Translations under genes and position numbers: made by a program
Shown: positions 1 to 9,606 of the stretch, in pieces
Layout: each line of letters begins with the position of its first letter
Position numbering within the stretch: position 1 is the stretch's first letter
Origin: Mycolicibacterium gadium
GTDB lineage: Bacteria; Actinomycetota; Actinomycetes; Mycobacteriales; Mycobacteriaceae
Length of the DNA stretch: 64,000 bases
Assembly: GCF_010728925.1 (NCBI RefSeq)
Contig: NZ_AP022608.1
Location: forward strand, 1,116,001-1,180,000
Direction: 5' to 3'
Notes under the pieces: model-generated
Databases searched by the model: none
What the model saw: the letters and a program-made list of their open reading frames with translations, nothing else
What the model was told of the DNA's origin: nothing

Positions 1-1096
1 CAGCCTCGGCCGCTACCGCCGCCGCAAGCAGTTTGGCTTCGGCGGCAGTCTCTTCATCGACGGAATCGTCAGGCTCGACATCTTCCACATCGAAGTGCTC
101 ATCCGCTTCGACCCGAGCATCTTCGTCCTCATCCTGCCCAGCCGCCTTGGCCGCCGCTACCACGCCCGAAGTCGCCGCGACAGCGACCAGTTCGTCGGCC
201 ACCTCGCTGACGAGGGACTCATCGTGCGGCTTCCCTTTCAGCGTCGCCGGGTCCTCGCGCCCCTTCGGCGCCACCATGAAGTACACCATCGCACCGATGA
301 ACACGAACGTCGACGTGAACGAGTTGACCCTGATATCGGCGATCAGCGTGGCCTGGTCGCTACGCAACAGTTCGATCCAGAAGCGACCCAAGCAGTAGCC
401 CGCGACATACAGCGCGAACAACCGGCCGTGACCGATCTTGAACCGTCGATCGACCCAGATCAACAGCGCGAAAATCAGGACATTCCACAACAATTCGTAC
501 AGGAATGTCGGATGTACGACCTCATACAGCTGGCCCGTCGATACACCGTTGGCCAGGTCCGGGCTCACCACGCCGTTGGCGCCCTCGCGCTCGTAGATCT
601 CCAGACCCCACGGCACCGTCGTCGGTCGCCCGTACAACTCCTGGTTGAAGTAATTGCCCAATCGGCCGATCGCCTGCGCCAGAATGATTCCCGGCGCAAT
701 CGCATCGCCGAATGCGGACAGCGGAATGCCACGATGCCGGCACGCGATCCATGCTCCGACGCCACCAAGTGCTACCGCACCCCAGATTCCCAGGCCACCG
801 TCCCAGATTCGCAGCGCCCCGAGAATCCCAGGCTTGCCCTCACCGAAGTACTTCGACCAGTCGGTGATGACGTGATAGAGCCGGCCGCCGATCAGACCGA
901 ACGGCACCGCCCACAGCGCGATGTCGTAGATGACGCCGCGCTCACCGCCCCTGGCTTCCCACCGCCGGTCGCCGATGACCAACGCCACCACGATCCCGAC
1001 GATGATGAACAACGCATACGCACGAATCGGAACCGGACCGATATGCCAAACGCCCTGCGACGGACTCGGAATGTAGGCGAGCACAGTCGTCGTCAC
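1..1096 (-). CDS. lgt: Prolipoprotein diacylglyceryl transferase (partial, 3' end outside window)
   Basis: Transfers diacylglycerol from phosphatidylglycerol to the lipobox cysteine of prolipoproteins at the inner membrane. The window holds about 365 codons from a GTG start whose first bases overlap the trpA stop (GTGA). Several hydrophobic segments are visible, and the Lgt signature [10 protein letters not shown] lies near residues 144-153. After the last membrane segment (about residue 285) comes a long acidic, alanine-rich tail ([11 protein letters not shown] and similar), as in other mycobacterial Lgt proteins, which runs off the window edge. Co-directional with and overlapping trpA, so probably the last visible gene of the trp transcript. 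Stop codon not seen. Confidence 0.93.
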   Translation of the reverse strand, partial: MTTTVLAYIPSPSQGVWHIGPVPIRAYALFIIVGIVVALVIGDRRWEARGGERGVIYDIALWAVPFGLIGGRLYHVITDWSKYFGEGKPGILGALRIWDGGLGIWGAVALGGVGAWIACRHRGIPLSAFGDAIAPGIILAQAIGRLGNYFNQELYGRPTTVPWGLEIYEREGANGVVSPDLANGVSTGQLYEVVHPTFLYELLWNVLIFALLIWVDRRFKIGHGRLFALYVAGYCLGRFWIELLRSDQATLIADIRVNSFTSTFVFIGAMVYFMVAPKGREDPATLKGKPHDESLVSEVADELVAVAATSGVVAAAKAAGQDEDEDARVEADEHFDVEDVEPDDSVDEETAAEAKLLAAAVAAEA

Positions 1097-1881
1097 GCGG
1101 TAACCTTCTGCCGTACTCCTTCGGCGAGCTCAGTGGTCAGTGTCCGCACCGCGTCCTCCCCGTCCTGCAAGGCCGACACCAGCGCCGAACCCACGATCAC
1201 CCCGTCCGCATAGGCACCGATCTCTGCCGCCTGCTCGCGTGACCGCACACCGAGGCCTACGCCGACCGGGATATCCGACACCGCTTTCACGCGGCTAACC
1301 AACGCGGGCGCAGCATTGGATACGGCGTCGCGCGCGCCGGTCACACCCATCGTCGATGCGGCATAGACGAATCCGCGTGAAGCCTCGACCGTCGCCGTCA
1401 ACCGCTCCGGCGTCGACGAAGGCGCCACCAGAAAAATGCGGTCCAGGTGGTGGGCTTCCGATACCTCGATCCACTCCGACGCCTCGTCGGGAATCAGATC
1501 GGGCGTGATCATCCCCAGTCCGCCGGCTGCGGCCAGGTCGCGCGCAAACGCGTCGACACCCCAGCGCAGCACCACATTCCAGTACGTCATCACCACGGCC
1601 CGACCGCCCGCGTTGCTAATCTGCTCGACGGCTGCCAACGTGTCGCGCACCCGCACACCGCCGCGCAGCGCAACTTCGGTGGCCGCCGCGATCGTCGGCC
1701 CGTCCATACCCGGATCCGAATACGCGATGCCCACCTCGACGAGATCGCAGCCGGATTCGACCAGCGCAGTCATCGCCGAGATCGACTTCGGCACATCGGG
1801 AAAGCCGGTCGGCAGGTAACCGATCAGCGCGGCGCGGTCTTCGGCCCGGCACGTGTCGAACATAGCGGCCAACCGGCTCAC
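1093..1881 (-). CDS. trpA: Tryptophan synthase alpha subunit
   Basis: Cleaves indole-3-glycerol phosphate to indole and glyceraldehyde-3-phosphate; indole is channelled to TrpB. The 262-residue TIM barrel carries the catalytic pair Glu49 (in [10 protein letters not shown]) and Asp60 (in GMDGPTI) at the same numbers as in the enteric enzyme. The start is GTG, overlapping the trpB stop by four bases (GTGA), and the stop overlaps the lgt start the same way, so translational coupling is expected along trpB-trpA-lgt. Confidence 0.97.
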   Translation of the reverse strand: MSRLAAMFDTCRAEDRAALIGYLPTGFPDVPKSISAMTALVESGCDLVEVGIAYSDPGMDGPTIAAATEVALRGGVRVRDTLAAVEQISNAGGRAVVMTYWNVVLRWGVDAFARDLAAAGGLGMITPDLIPDEASEWIEVSEAHHLDRIFLVAPSSTPERLTATVEASRGFVYAASTMGVTGARDAVSNAAPALVSRVKAVSDIPVGVGLGVRSREQAAEIGAYADGVIVGSALVSALQDGEDAVRTLTTELAEGVRQKVTA

Positions 1882-3137
1882 GATTCACCGTCCATCAGGC
1901 CAAACCATTTCGCCGCCGTCTCGACATCTTTGTCGCCGCGTCCCGACAGGTTGACCAGGACGATGGCGCCGCTACCCAGCTCCTCGCCCAGCTTCAGCGC
2001 TCCCGCGACGGCGTGCGCCGATTCGATGGCCGGGATGATTCCCTCGGTGCGGCACAACAGCGCGAACGCGTCCATCGCCTCGGTGTCGGTGATCGGCCGG
2101 TACTCGGCACGGCCGATGTCCTTCAAGAAGGCATGCTCGGGACCTACACCCGGATAGTCCAAACCAGCCGAAATCGAGTGGGATTCGATGGTCTGACCAT
2201 CTTCGTCCTGAAGCAGGTACGAGAACGAACCCTGGAATGCCCCGGGTGTCCCACCCGCGAATGTCGCTGCGTGACGACCGGTTTCGACGCCGTCGCCCGC
2301 CGCTTCGAATCCGACAAGCCGCGTCCCGGGGTCGTCGATGAACGCGTGGAAGATTCCGATCGCATTCGACCCGCCACCCACACACGCCGTCACCGCATCG
2401 GGCAGCCGGCCGGCCTGCGACTGGATCTGCGCACGCGCCTCGAGCCCGATCACCCGCTGGAAGTCACGCACCATGGTGGGGAACGGGTGAGGTCCCGCCG
2501 CAGTGCCGAAGCAGTAATAGGTGTTGTCGGCGTTGGTGACCCAATCGCGAAAGGCTTCGTTGATCGCATCCTTGAGTGTCTTCGAACCGGCCTCGACGGA
2601 CACCACTTCCGCGCCGAGCAGGCGCATCCGCGCGACGTTCAGCGCCTGACGTGCCGTGTCGACGGCACCCATGTAGATGATGCACTCCAGACCCAATAGT
2701 GCACAGGCGGTAGCGGTCGCCACCCCGTGCTGGCCGGCGCCCGTCTCGGCGATCACCCGCGACTTGCCCATCTGCTTGGCCAGCAGCGCCTGACCGAGCA
2801 CATTGTTGATCTTGTGAGATCCGGTGTGGTTGAGGTCTTCTCGCTTCAGGAACAGTCGTGCCCCGCCCGCATGTTCAGAGAGCCTGGTCGCCTCGTAGAT
2901 CGGCGACGGCCTGCCGGTGTAGTGGCGCTGCAGCCGATCCAGTTCGTCGAGGAACGCCTGATCGCCACGAGCCTTCTCGTAGGCCGAGGTCACCTCTTCG
3001 ATCACCGTCATCAGCGCCTCGGGGACGAATCGTCCACCGTAGACACCGAAATGACCACGCGCATCGGGGTCGTGAACGGTGGGTTCGGCCACCGCTGCGC
3101 TGGAACGCGGCAACTCCGGCCCGGCGAGGTCGGCCAT
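1878..3137 (-). CDS. trpB: Tryptophan synthase beta subunit
   Basis: PLP enzyme that condenses indole with serine to give tryptophan. About 419 residues; the PLP lysine is in HTGSHKINN (near residue 109), followed by AETGAGQHG and the phosphate-binding GGGSNAIG loop. The frame opens one codon earlier at a TTG (3140); I chose the ATG at 3137 because it gives the usual N-terminus before [10 protein letters not shown]. It overlaps trpA by four bases and follows trpC after about 36 bases. Confidence 0.96.
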   Translation of the reverse strand: MADLAGPELPRSSAAVAEPTVHDPDARGHFGVYGGRFVPEALMTVIEEVTSAYEKARGDQAFLDELDRLQRHYTGRPSPIYEATRLSEHAGGARLFLKREDLNHTGSHKINNVLGQALLAKQMGKSRVIAETGAGQHGVATATACALLGLECIIYMGAVDTARQALNVARMRLLGAEVVSVEAGSKTLKDAINEAFRDWVTNADNTYYCFGTAAGPHPFPTMVRDFQRVIGLEARAQIQSQAGRLPDAVTACVGGGSNAIGIFHAFIDDPGTRLVGFEAAGDGVETGRHAATFAGGTPGAFQGSFSYLLQDEDGQTIESHSISAGLDYPGVGPEHAFLKDIGRAEYRPITDTEAMDAFALLCRTEGIIPAIESAHAVAGALKLGEELGSGAIVLVNLSGRGDKDVETAAKWFGLMDGES

Positions 3138-3173
3138 CAACGATGCTCTTCGCGCAAGCGGCTCATCGCCGTG

Positions 3174-3992
3174 TCAGCGTGAGGGTTTCGGGCAGGACGG
3201 GTGCGTACCTGCGGTGACCAGATCGGCAACGGCGCCGCGGGGGTCACCACTGGTGACCAGTCCCTCGCCGACGAGTACGGCATCGGCGCCTGCCCCGGCG
3301 TATGCGAGTAGATCGGCAGTGCCCCGGACTCCCGACTCGGCGATGCGGATGACCCCGCTCGGCAGGCCAGGGGCGATGCGCGCGAAGCAGTCCCGGTCGA
3401 CGTTCAGTGTCTTCAGATCGCGTGCGTTGACTCCGATGACCTTCGCGCCGGCCTGCAGGGCTCGATCGGCTTCTTCTTCGGTGTGCACCTCGACAAGCGC
3501 TGTCATTCCAAGCGATTCGGTGCGGTCGAGCATGGACTCCAGCGCCTGTTGTTCGAGCGCGGCGACGATCAGCAGCAGCATGTCGGCGCCGTGCGCGCGC
3601 GCCTCGTGAATCTGATACGGGCCGACGATGAAGTCCTTGCGCAGCACCGGGATTGACACCGCTGCGCGCACCGCGTCGAGATCGTCCAGCGAGCCGTTGA
3701 ACCGGCGCTGTTCGGTCAGCACACTGATGATGCGTGCGCCGCCGTCCTCGTATGCGCGAGCGAGCGCCGCAGGATCCGAGATCGACGCCAGCTCTCCACG
3801 TGACGGGCTGGCGCGCTTCACTTCCGCGATGACACCGATGCCGGGTTCGCGCAGAGCCGCCAACACGTCCAGCGGAGACGGTGCGGCCTTGGCCGCTTCC
3901 TTGATGTCTGCGAATGGCAGAACAGCCTCGCGAGCTGCAACATCAGCGCGAACACCCTCAATGATGGTGTCGAGCACGGTTGCCGAACTCAT
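3174..3992 (-). CDS. trpC: Indole-3-glycerol phosphate synthase
   Basis: Closes the indole ring from CdRP in Trp synthesis. The 272-residue barrel shows [13 protein letters not shown] (catalytic Lys), [16 protein letters not shown] and IAESGVRG. An upstream ATG at 4022 is in frame, but the ATG at 3992 gives MSSATVLD, matching the usual mycobacterial start and length, and GAGAGGAAT lies just upstream. A 71-base gap separates it from the preceding membrane gene. No trpF lies in the cluster; see hisA/priA. Confidence 0.96.
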   Translation of the reverse strand: MSSATVLDTIIEGVRADVAAREAVLPFADIKEAAKAAPSPLDVLAALREPGIGVIAEVKRASPSRGELASISDPAALARAYEDGGARIISVLTEQRRFNGSLDDLDAVRAAVSIPVLRKDFIVGPYQIHEARAHGADMLLLIVAALEQQALESMLDRTESLGMTALVEVHTEEEADRALQAGAKVIGVNARDLKTLNVDRDCFARIAPGLPSGVIRIAESGVRGTADLLAYAGAGADAVLVGEGLVTSGDPRGAVADLVTAGTHPSCPKPSR

Positions 3993-4063
3993 GGGTGTTG
4001 ATTCCTCTCGGATGATGCCCACAGATCTCTAACGAAGGGTAACGGTCGCCACACCCTCCGGTG

Positions 4064-4642
4064 TCACCGCCCCTTGTCCGGGTCGGTCGGGTCACGGCCC
4101 TCGTCGAGTGCTTCCCACAGCTGTCGCTCCGACATCGCGTCGTCCGTTTTGTCCGCCGGAACAGCCGTACGGCGTGCGTAGCGAGCCATGCCTGAGTTGT
4201 TCCTGGATGCCGAGCGCAGCAGCAGCACTGCGCACACGAGTGTGACGACCGCTGCCAGCGCGGTGATCACTGCACCCCCGTAATGCCGCTGAGTCCCAAC
4301 CAGGTCGGCAACTGGTGCATCGGCCAGATCCGACGCCCTGACGCCGACGTCACGCATCACCCACAGGCTGATCGCCAGGTACGCCATACCGGCGCTGGCG
4401 ATCGCTGCGAGTACGGCCAACGCCCGCAAGGGCCAGCCCCGCACCGCCAGCGCGGCGACGGCGGTGGCCAGCAGCAGAACGGCCAGCGGCACCAGTGCGG
4501 TCGACCACGCCCCACCAGACAGCGCGATAGTCCTGGGCTGCCCCAGCCCGTCGAACGACGTCACATCGACCCACGCCATCCGCGACGCCCCCCACAGCCC
4601 CGCCGCGGCCAGTACCAGCCCCAGTTGCGCGATCCGAATCAC
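4064..4642 (-). CDS. Trp-operon-associated membrane protein
   Basis: A 192-residue protein of the actinobacterial family found between trpE and trpC (TIGR02234 type, Rv1610-like). It has an N-terminal hydrophobic segment, two long segments around residues 50-100 and one near 130-152, then a basic and acidic cytoplasmic tail ([22 protein letters not shown]). The start is a GTG overlapping the trpE stop (GTGA); the much longer open frame upstream is only a shadow of trpE. Function is unknown. Position in the trp transcript suggests a link to tryptophan or aromatic metabolism, but nothing in the protein shows it. Confidence 0.88.
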   Translation of the reverse strand: MIRIAQLGLVLAAAGLWGASRMAWVDVTSFDGLGQPRTIALSGGAWSTALVPLAVLLLATAVAALAVRGWPLRALAVLAAIASAGMAYLAISLWVMRDVGVRASDLADAPVADLVGTQRHYGGAVITALAAVVTLVCAVLLLRSASRNNSGMARYARRTAVPADKTDDAMSERQLWEALDEGRDPTDPDKGR

Positions 4643-6165
4643 GGTTCGGTCAGCGTTTCTGCGGCCGCGATGGCGTTCAGCACCGCGCGGGCCTTGTTCG
4701 CCGCCTCGGTGTACTCGTACGGCCCGTTGGAGTCGGCCACGACTCCACCACCGGCCTGCACATACGCCGTGCCCGCGCGCATCAGCGCCGTGCGAATCGC
4801 GATCGCGAAATCGGCGTTGCCCGCGAAGTCCAGATAGCCGAGCACGCCGCCGTACAGCCCGCGACGGGTCTTCTCGACCTCCTCGATCAGCTCCATGGCA
4901 CGCACCTTCGGCGCCCCGGACAGCGTGCCTGCCGGGAAGCACGCCGTGACCGCGTCCAGCGCGGTCTTGTCGTCGGCCAGCTCGCCGTGCACCGTCGACA
5001 CAATGTGCATGACGTGGCTGTAACGCTCGATGTGGCTGTAGTCCTCGACCCGCACGGTGCCGGGCCGGCAGACCCGACCGAGGTCGTTGCGGCCCAGATC
5101 GACCAGCATCAGGTGCTCGGCGCGCTCCTTGTCGTCGTGCAGCAGCTCCTTCTCGAGCAGCAGATCCTCTTCCTCGGTCTGCCCGCGCCACCGCGTGCCG
5201 GCGATCGGGTGCGTCGACGCCCGGCCATCCTTGACCGTCACCAGCGCTTCCGGGCTTGATCCAACGATCGAAAAGTCCAGTCCGCCAGCATCGTTGGGCA
5301 CATTGAGCAGATACATATACGGACTCGGGTTGCTCACCCGCAGCATCCGGTACACGTCGAACGGATCGGCGTCGGTGTCCATCTCGAACCGCTGTGACGG
5401 CACCACCTGGAACGCCTCGCCGGCCTCGATGTCGCCGACGAGTTTCTCGACGATCGCCGTGTATTCCTCCACAGTGCGCTGTGCACGGTGCAGCGGCTCG
5501 GGCCTGCTGAACGTCGCGACGGTCGACGCCAGCGGCTCACCGAGGGCCGCGGTCATCACATCGAGCCGGCTGACCGCGTCGTCATAGGCCCAGTCCACCC
5601 GCTCGTCGGTGCCGTTCCAGTTCACCGCGTTGGCGATCAGCGTGATCGTGCCCTCATGGTGGTCGACGGCGGCAACGTCAGTGGCCAGCAGAAGCAACAT
5701 GTCCGGCAGTCCCAGATCGTCCACCGCACGCGACGGCAGCCTCTCCAAACGTCGCACCATGTCGTAGGCGAAGAACCCCACCAGACCCGACGAAAGCGGG
5801 GGCAGGCCCGTCACCGGCTCGGTCTTCAGCAGCTCCAGCGTCGCGCGCAGGGCCGCGAGCGGCTCACCGCCGGTGGGTGCATCCTGCGGGGTGGTGCCCA
5901 GCCAGACGGCCTCGCCGTCACGGACCGTCAGCGCCGACGGCGCACCGGCGCCGATGAACGACCAACGCGACCACGACCGGCCGTTCTCGGCCGACTCGAG
6001 CAAGAACGTCCCTGGCCGGTTGGCGGCCAGCTTGCGGTAGGCCGAGAGCGGAGTCTCACTGTCAGCCAGCACCTTGCGAGTCACCGGCACCACTCGATGC
6101 TCGGCGGCCAGCGCCCGGAAGTCCTCGCGTGAGGTGGTGAGGGCGAGGTTGGCGGTCGTTTGCAC
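4639..6165 (-). CDS. trpE: Anthranilate synthase component I
   Basis: Makes anthranilate from chorismate with ammonia from a TrpG/PabA-type glutaminase, which is not in this window. 508 residues. N-terminal LLES at 55-58 is the usual tryptophan feedback site. The chorismate-binding half shows [21 protein letters not shown] and [16 protein letters not shown]. Start is GTG ([10 protein letters not shown]); the upstream dioxygenase stops three bases before it (TGATGAGTG), so coupling is likely. No leader peptide or attenuator is visible because the upstream DNA is coding. Confidence 0.96.
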   Translation of the reverse strand: MQTTANLALTTSREDFRALAAEHRVVPVTRKVLADSETPLSAYRKLAANRPGTFLLESAENGRSWSRWSFIGAGAPSALTVRDGEAVWLGTTPQDAPTGGEPLAALRATLELLKTEPVTGLPPLSSGLVGFFAYDMVRRLERLPSRAVDDLGLPDMLLLLATDVAAVDHHEGTITLIANAVNWNGTDERVDWAYDDAVSRLDVMTAALGEPLASTVATFSRPEPLHRAQRTVEEYTAIVEKLVGDIEAGEAFQVVPSQRFEMDTDADPFDVYRMLRVSNPSPYMYLLNVPNDAGGLDFSIVGSSPEALVTVKDGRASTHPIAGTRWRGQTEEEDLLLEKELLHDDKERAEHLMLVDLGRNDLGRVCRPGTVRVEDYSHIERYSHVMHIVSTVHGELADDKTALDAVTACFPAGTLSGAPKVRAMELIEEVEKTRRGLYGGVLGYLDFAGNADFAIAIRTALMRAGTAYVQAGGGVVADSNGPYEYTEAANKARAVLNAIAAAETLTEP

Positions 6166-6168
6166 TCA

Positions 6169-6888
6169 TCAATCCTCCCAGACGCGTGCCAGCGGCGACG
6201 ACGACGCAGGGGTCAGCGGGCTGGTCAGCACGACCGGCCCCTGCGCCATGAACCGCGGGGTGCGGCCGCGGTGCTCGTCGGCGGCATGCACCGTGAACGG
6301 GTGAACGAGGAACATGTCGCCGGGTCGTCCCGTGGCGTGCACCACCGGACGGTGCGCACTCACCTCGTCGACCAGCCGACCCATCTCGGCGAACGTAACC
6401 GGATCGGGACCCAGCACGCGCGCCAAGTCGCGGTGTGATCCGGCGCGGATGCGAGTGGGTGCGTCGTCCGGACCGACCTCCGAAAGCAGGGTGAGCATCA
6501 GCACGGTGTGCGGACGTCCGGTCACCGCCCACGACCCGTCGGGTTGCGGCGTATTGGCATCGATGTGCCAGCCGCGGTCGTCGTTGGGCGGCGCAACGGG
6601 GAACCGCACAGGGATGTTGCCCAGCGCGCCTCGCGGCAACCACCCTCCTACACCGCAGACAACGTCCAGCGCCTGCGCAAGCGCCGGACTGCGCACCAAC
6701 TCACCGAACGGCCCTTGCCCCGTCAGATCGGCCGCCCAGCGAACGGGCTCCGACCAACCGGCGGGATCATCGGGAGATAGCTCCAGCTGCTGCCACAGCA
6801 CGGCACGCGCCGCATCGGCGACACTGCGGGAAGCCACCTGCTCGATCTTCGCGTAGCCGTTGGACAATAACCCGTCGACATCCAGCAT
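6169..6888 (-). CDS. Phytanoyl-CoA dioxygenase (PhyH) family protein
   Basis: Predicted non-haem Fe(II)/2-oxoglutarate oxygenase of 239 residues. The HxD iron motif is WHIDANT (His108, Asp110), with a distal histidine in FLVHPFTVHAAD (His196 or His201) and a downstream Arg for 2-oxoglutarate. The ATG at 6888 is preferred because longer versions would run into the divergent peroxiredoxin. It is immediately upstream of trpE, same strand, with a three-base gap, so it probably opens the trp transcript. The substrate cannot be told. In M. tuberculosis I recall no gene between trpE and bcpB, so this looks like an accessory insertion. Confidence 0.85.
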   Translation of the reverse strand: MLDVDGLLSNGYAKIEQVASRSVADAARAVLWQQLELSPDDPAGWSEPVRWAADLTGQGPFGELVRSPALAQALDVVCGVGGWLPRGALGNIPVRFPVAPPNDDRGWHIDANTPQPDGSWAVTGRPHTVLMLTLLSEVGPDDAPTRIRAGSHRDLARVLGPDPVTFAEMGRLVDEVSAHRPVVHATGRPGDMFLVHPFTVHAADEHRGRTPRFMAQGPVVLTSPLTPASSSPLARVWED

Positions 6889-6942
6889 CGGACGTACGCT
6901 CTCATGGCCATGGCAACCCGCGCCAACGAATTTCGGTGGGCG

Positions 6943-6948
6943 TAGCGT
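6943..6948 (+). promoter_or_regulatory. -10 hexamer of bcp (leaderless pattern)
   Basis: TAGCGT lies seven bases before the ATG at 6956, so the transcript should start at or next to the start codon. No Shine-Dalgarno is visible. Inferred from sequence only. Confidence 0.5.
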
Positions 6949-6955
6949 GGCGATC

Positions 6956-7420
6956 ATGAAACGTGGCGACCAGGTTGCAGAGTTCGAATTACCGGACCAG
7001 ACAGGCACTGTGCGAAGCCTTACAGAGTTGCTTGCGAGTGGACCGATCGCGCTGTTCTTCTACCCCGCCGCAATGACGCCGGGATGCACGAAAGAAGCGT
7101 GCCATTTCCGCGATCTCGGCGCGGAGTTCGCCGCGGTCGGTGCCAGCCGCGTCGGCATCAGCACCGATGCCGTCGAGAAACAGGCGAAATTCGCCGACAA
7201 GCAGAGTTTCGACTATCCCTTGCTGTCGGACACCGGCGGAGCCGTCGCCGCACAGTTCGGGGTGAAGCGCGGGCTGTTGGGCAAGCTGTCGCCGGTCAAG
7301 CGGACAACGTTTGTGATCGACACCGATCGCACGGTCCTCGAGGTGATAGCCAGCGAGGTGAACATGGACACCCACGCAGACAAGGCGCTGGAGGTGCTGC
7401 GCCAACGTCAGTCGGCGTGA
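6956..7420 (+). CDS. bcpB: Thioredoxin-dependent peroxiredoxin (Bcp/PrxQ type)
   Basis: Reduces peroxides. The 154-residue protein carries the peroxidatic Cys44 in TPGCTKEAC with a likely resolving Cys49 five residues on (CxxxxC, PrxQ style), after the FFYPAAMTPG strand-loop. The ATG at 6956 gives MKRGDQVAEFELPDQ, as in Rv1608c; an upstream in-frame start (6860) would overlap the divergent PhyH gene. Its stop overlaps the GTG of the ABC ATPase (GTGA). Confidence 0.94.
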   Translation: MKRGDQVAEFELPDQTGTVRSLTELLASGPIALFFYPAAMTPGCTKEACHFRDLGAEFAAVGASRVGISTDAVEKQAKFADKQSFDYPLLSDTGGAVAAQFGVKRGLLGKLSPVKRTTFVIDTDRTVLEVIASEVNMDTHADKALEVLRQRQSA

Positions 7421-8217
7421 CACCGGATCTCGAACTCGCCGACGTGACGTTCCGTCGCGACGGCAAGCAGATCATTGACGGCATCTCACTCACCGTGAAC
7501 GCCGGTGAGCACTGGGCGTCGCTCGGTCCGAACGGTGCCGGCAAGAGCACACTGCTGGGATTCTGCGCGGCGGTCACGTTTCCGAGCTCGGGCACCGTGC
7601 GCATTCTCGGCGAGCAGATGGGGCGCGTGGACCTCGCGCGATTGCGTCACTCCATCGGTCACGTCAATCCCCGTCACCGGCTGCAGTATTCGTTGACGGT
7701 GCGCGAGGTGGTGCTGACGGGTATCACGGCGACCATCGACCTCCCGATGCGTTGGACGCCCGATCCCGAGGAACTCGGTCGGGCGAACGCGATGATCGAT
7801 GCGGTCGGCTTGTCGCACAAGGCGACTGACGTGTGGCCGAACCTCTCGCAGGGGGAACGGGGTCGCACCCTCATCGCCCGCGCGCTGGTGTCCGAACCGC
7901 GACTGCTGTTGCTCGACGAGCCGACAACGGGCCTCGACGTCGCCGCACGAGAACAGCTGTTGGAAACCATCGATTCGCTCGACGAGACGCATCCCGAGGT
8001 CGCGTCGATCCTGGTCACCCACCATCTCGAAGAGCTGCCGACCACCACGACGCACGCCTTGCTGATCGCCGAAGGGCACACCGTTGCCGTCGGTCCCGCG
8101 CGGACAACGGTGACGACCGACAACGTCAGCGCCGCGTTCGACCATCCCGTGGTCGTCGGCTACGACGAAGGCCGATGGACCGCCCGCGCCAAGGTCACCC
8201 GCATCATCGACCGGTGA
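7417..8217 (+). CDS. ABC transporter ATP-binding protein
   Basis: A single 266-residue nucleotide-binding domain: Walker A GPNGAGKST (37-45), signature LSQGE (143-147), Walker B LLLLDEP (163-168) and H-loop His202 in VTHHLEEL. It resembles stand-alone ATPases of the ModF/YlmA kind (HLEELP context). No permease or substrate-binding gene is nearby, so the transported substrate, or whether it transports at all, is unknown. GTG start overlapping the bcp stop; convergent with the next gene. Confidence 0.88.
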   Translation: MTPDLELADVTFRRDGKQIIDGISLTVNAGEHWASLGPNGAGKSTLLGFCAAVTFPSSGTVRILGEQMGRVDLARLRHSIGHVNPRHRLQYSLTVREVVLTGITATIDLPMRWTPDPEELGRANAMIDAVGLSHKATDVWPNLSQGERGRTLIARALVSEPRLLLLDEPTTGLDVAAREQLLETIDSLDETHPEVASILVTHHLEELPTTTTHALLIAEGHTVAVGPARTTVTTDNVSAAFDHPVVVGYDEGRWTARAKVTRIIDR

Positions 8218-8238
8218 CCGTCAAAGGTGGGCTAGTCG

Positions 8239-8607
8239 CTAGGGCTGCGTGACGACGAGAACCGTTGAGCGGTCCTTCGGGTCGACGCGAACCGGCACCC
8301 GCGCACCCACCGCGATGTGCGGTGCCGTCGACAGTTCCAGCGCCACCCGCCGCGTGGCCCGGTAGGGCTCGCCACCTGCAAGCTCGACGTCTAACGAGAG
8401 CTCATGCCAGGCACCAACTGTCGTGGCAGCGACGTTCTGTTCGAATCCGACGATTGTGGCAACCTCGGGCAGGCCTTCACGAATCAAGCGATCACGCTCG
8501 ACGCCCAACGTGTTGAGTTCGTCGAATGCGGACAGTGCCTCGCGCTTGCTCGCACGGGTGACCCGGGCGCCGGCATTGATCCTGACAACCCGATCGAACC
8601 AGCCCAT
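8239..8607 (-). CDS. Small conserved protein of unknown function
   Basis: 122 residues, no membrane segment or signal peptide. The first half is charged and probably helical; the second half has alternating strands and a DP-containing end (ARVPVRVDPKDRSTVLVV) like small beta-barrel domains of actinobacterial unknowns. The ATG directly follows the TAG of the upstream hydrolase with no gap, so it is likely translated from the same mRNA. I do not recognise a function. Confidence 0.75.
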   Translation of the reverse strand: MGWFDRVVRINAGARVTRASKREALSAFDELNTLGVERDRLIREGLPEVATIVGFEQNVAATTVGAWHELSLDVELAGGEPYRATRRVALELSTAPHIAVGARVPVRVDPKDRSTVLVVTQP

Positions 8608-9606
8608 CTACCCGTCCGCCAGTAGATGGGTTCGCAGGTGCTCGAGCAGGCTTGCGCGAAACTCCCGCATAGATGGCGCTTTCGACTTGATGCCGTCGGC
8701 TCCGTGGTACATCCCCGGGACAGTGACCAACTCGCACGGCACGCCAGCCTCCCGGAGGCGCTCTGCGTAGTCGACGTCCTCATCGTGGAACACATCGAGC
8801 TCGCCAACCCCGACCCAGGCGGGTGCGAGCCCCGACACGTCGACTCGGCGTGCGGGAGCAGCATATTCGGGGGCATCCGACATCCGCGGGGCGCGACCGA
8901 GATAGGCCGTCCAGCCGAACGTGTTCGATTCCGGCGTCCACGCGAAACGTCCCTGCCTCCCATGGTCGCCACGCAGCGCACATCTGTCGTCCAGCATCGG
9001 ATACACCAGTACTTGCGCCCGCAAAGCGATGCCTTCGTCGTGGCAACGCTGGGCCACCGCGGCCGCTAGTCCGCCGCCGGCGCTGGCGCCGATCACGGCG
9101 ACCCGTCCAGCATCGATGCCCAAATCGGTGGCGTGGGAGAGCATCCAGCGCAGTGTCGTCATGCAGTCGTCCAACCCCGCGGGGTAGGGATGCTCGGGCG
9201 CCAAACGGTAGTCAGGTGAGACCGCGACCACCCCGAGGTCGCTCACCAGGCGGCCGGTGCCGGCCGCCTCGAACTCTGGCGTGCCGACGACGTAGCCTCC
9301 GCCGTGGATCCACAGCACCGCCGGACTCGGTGTATCGCGCTGAAACGGCGTGAAAAGCAAAGCGCGTACAGAGGACTCGCCGACACAGTGCTGCGTGACG
9401 GACACCTCGGATCCCGGCTTGGTGCGGAACTTGAAGATCAGCCGAAACGCGCCAAGCTTATTAGCGGTCAGCGGGGTGGCGACGTACGGCAGGATGGGAC
9501 TGCGTAACTCGGGTGCGACGTGAACCAATGCATCTTGGATTCGAAGGTGGCTGCGCACGATCGCGGCCACGATCGCCAAGCCGAGAACCGCCGCGACTCG
9601 CTTCAT
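8608..9606 (-). CDS. Alpha/beta hydrolase (HSL-type esterase), copy 1
   Basis: 332-residue esterase/lipase of the hormone-sensitive-lipase family. Oxyanion motif HGGG at 101-104, nucleophile Ser175 in GASAGGG, acid in LDVFHDED and base in VPGMYHGAD. The N-terminal 20 residues are hydrophobic and may anchor it. The ATG overlaps the stop of the upstream paralogue (ATGA). The two are a tandem duplication sharing the same start (MKR, hydrophobic stretch, VAPELRSP). Confidence 0.9.
   Translation of the reverse strand: MKRVAAVLGLAIVAAIVRSHLRIQDALVHVAPELRSPILPYVATPLTANKLGAFRLIFKFRTKPGSEVSVTQHCVGESSVRALLFTPFQRDTPSPAVLWIHGGGYVVGTPEFEAAGTGRLVSDLGVVAVSPDYRLAPEHPYPAGLDDCMTTLRWMLSHATDLGIDAGRVAVIGASAGGGLAAAVAQRCHDEGIALRAQVLVYPMLDDRCALRGDHGRQGRFAWTPESNTFGWTAYLGRAPRMSDAPEYAAPARRVDVSGLAPAWVGVGELDVFHDEDVDYAERLREAGVPCELVTVPGMYHGADGIKSKAPSMREFRASLLEHLRTHLLADG

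Noticed and set aside
4643..5191. N-terminal extension of the trp-associated membrane protein
   Set aside because: The extended part is an out-of-frame reading of trpE; the GTG overlapping the trpE stop gives a normal protein.
6166..6888. A trp leader peptide/attenuator before trpE
   Set aside because: The upstream DNA is coding (PhyH), with no Trp-rich short frame and no hairpin plus T-run.
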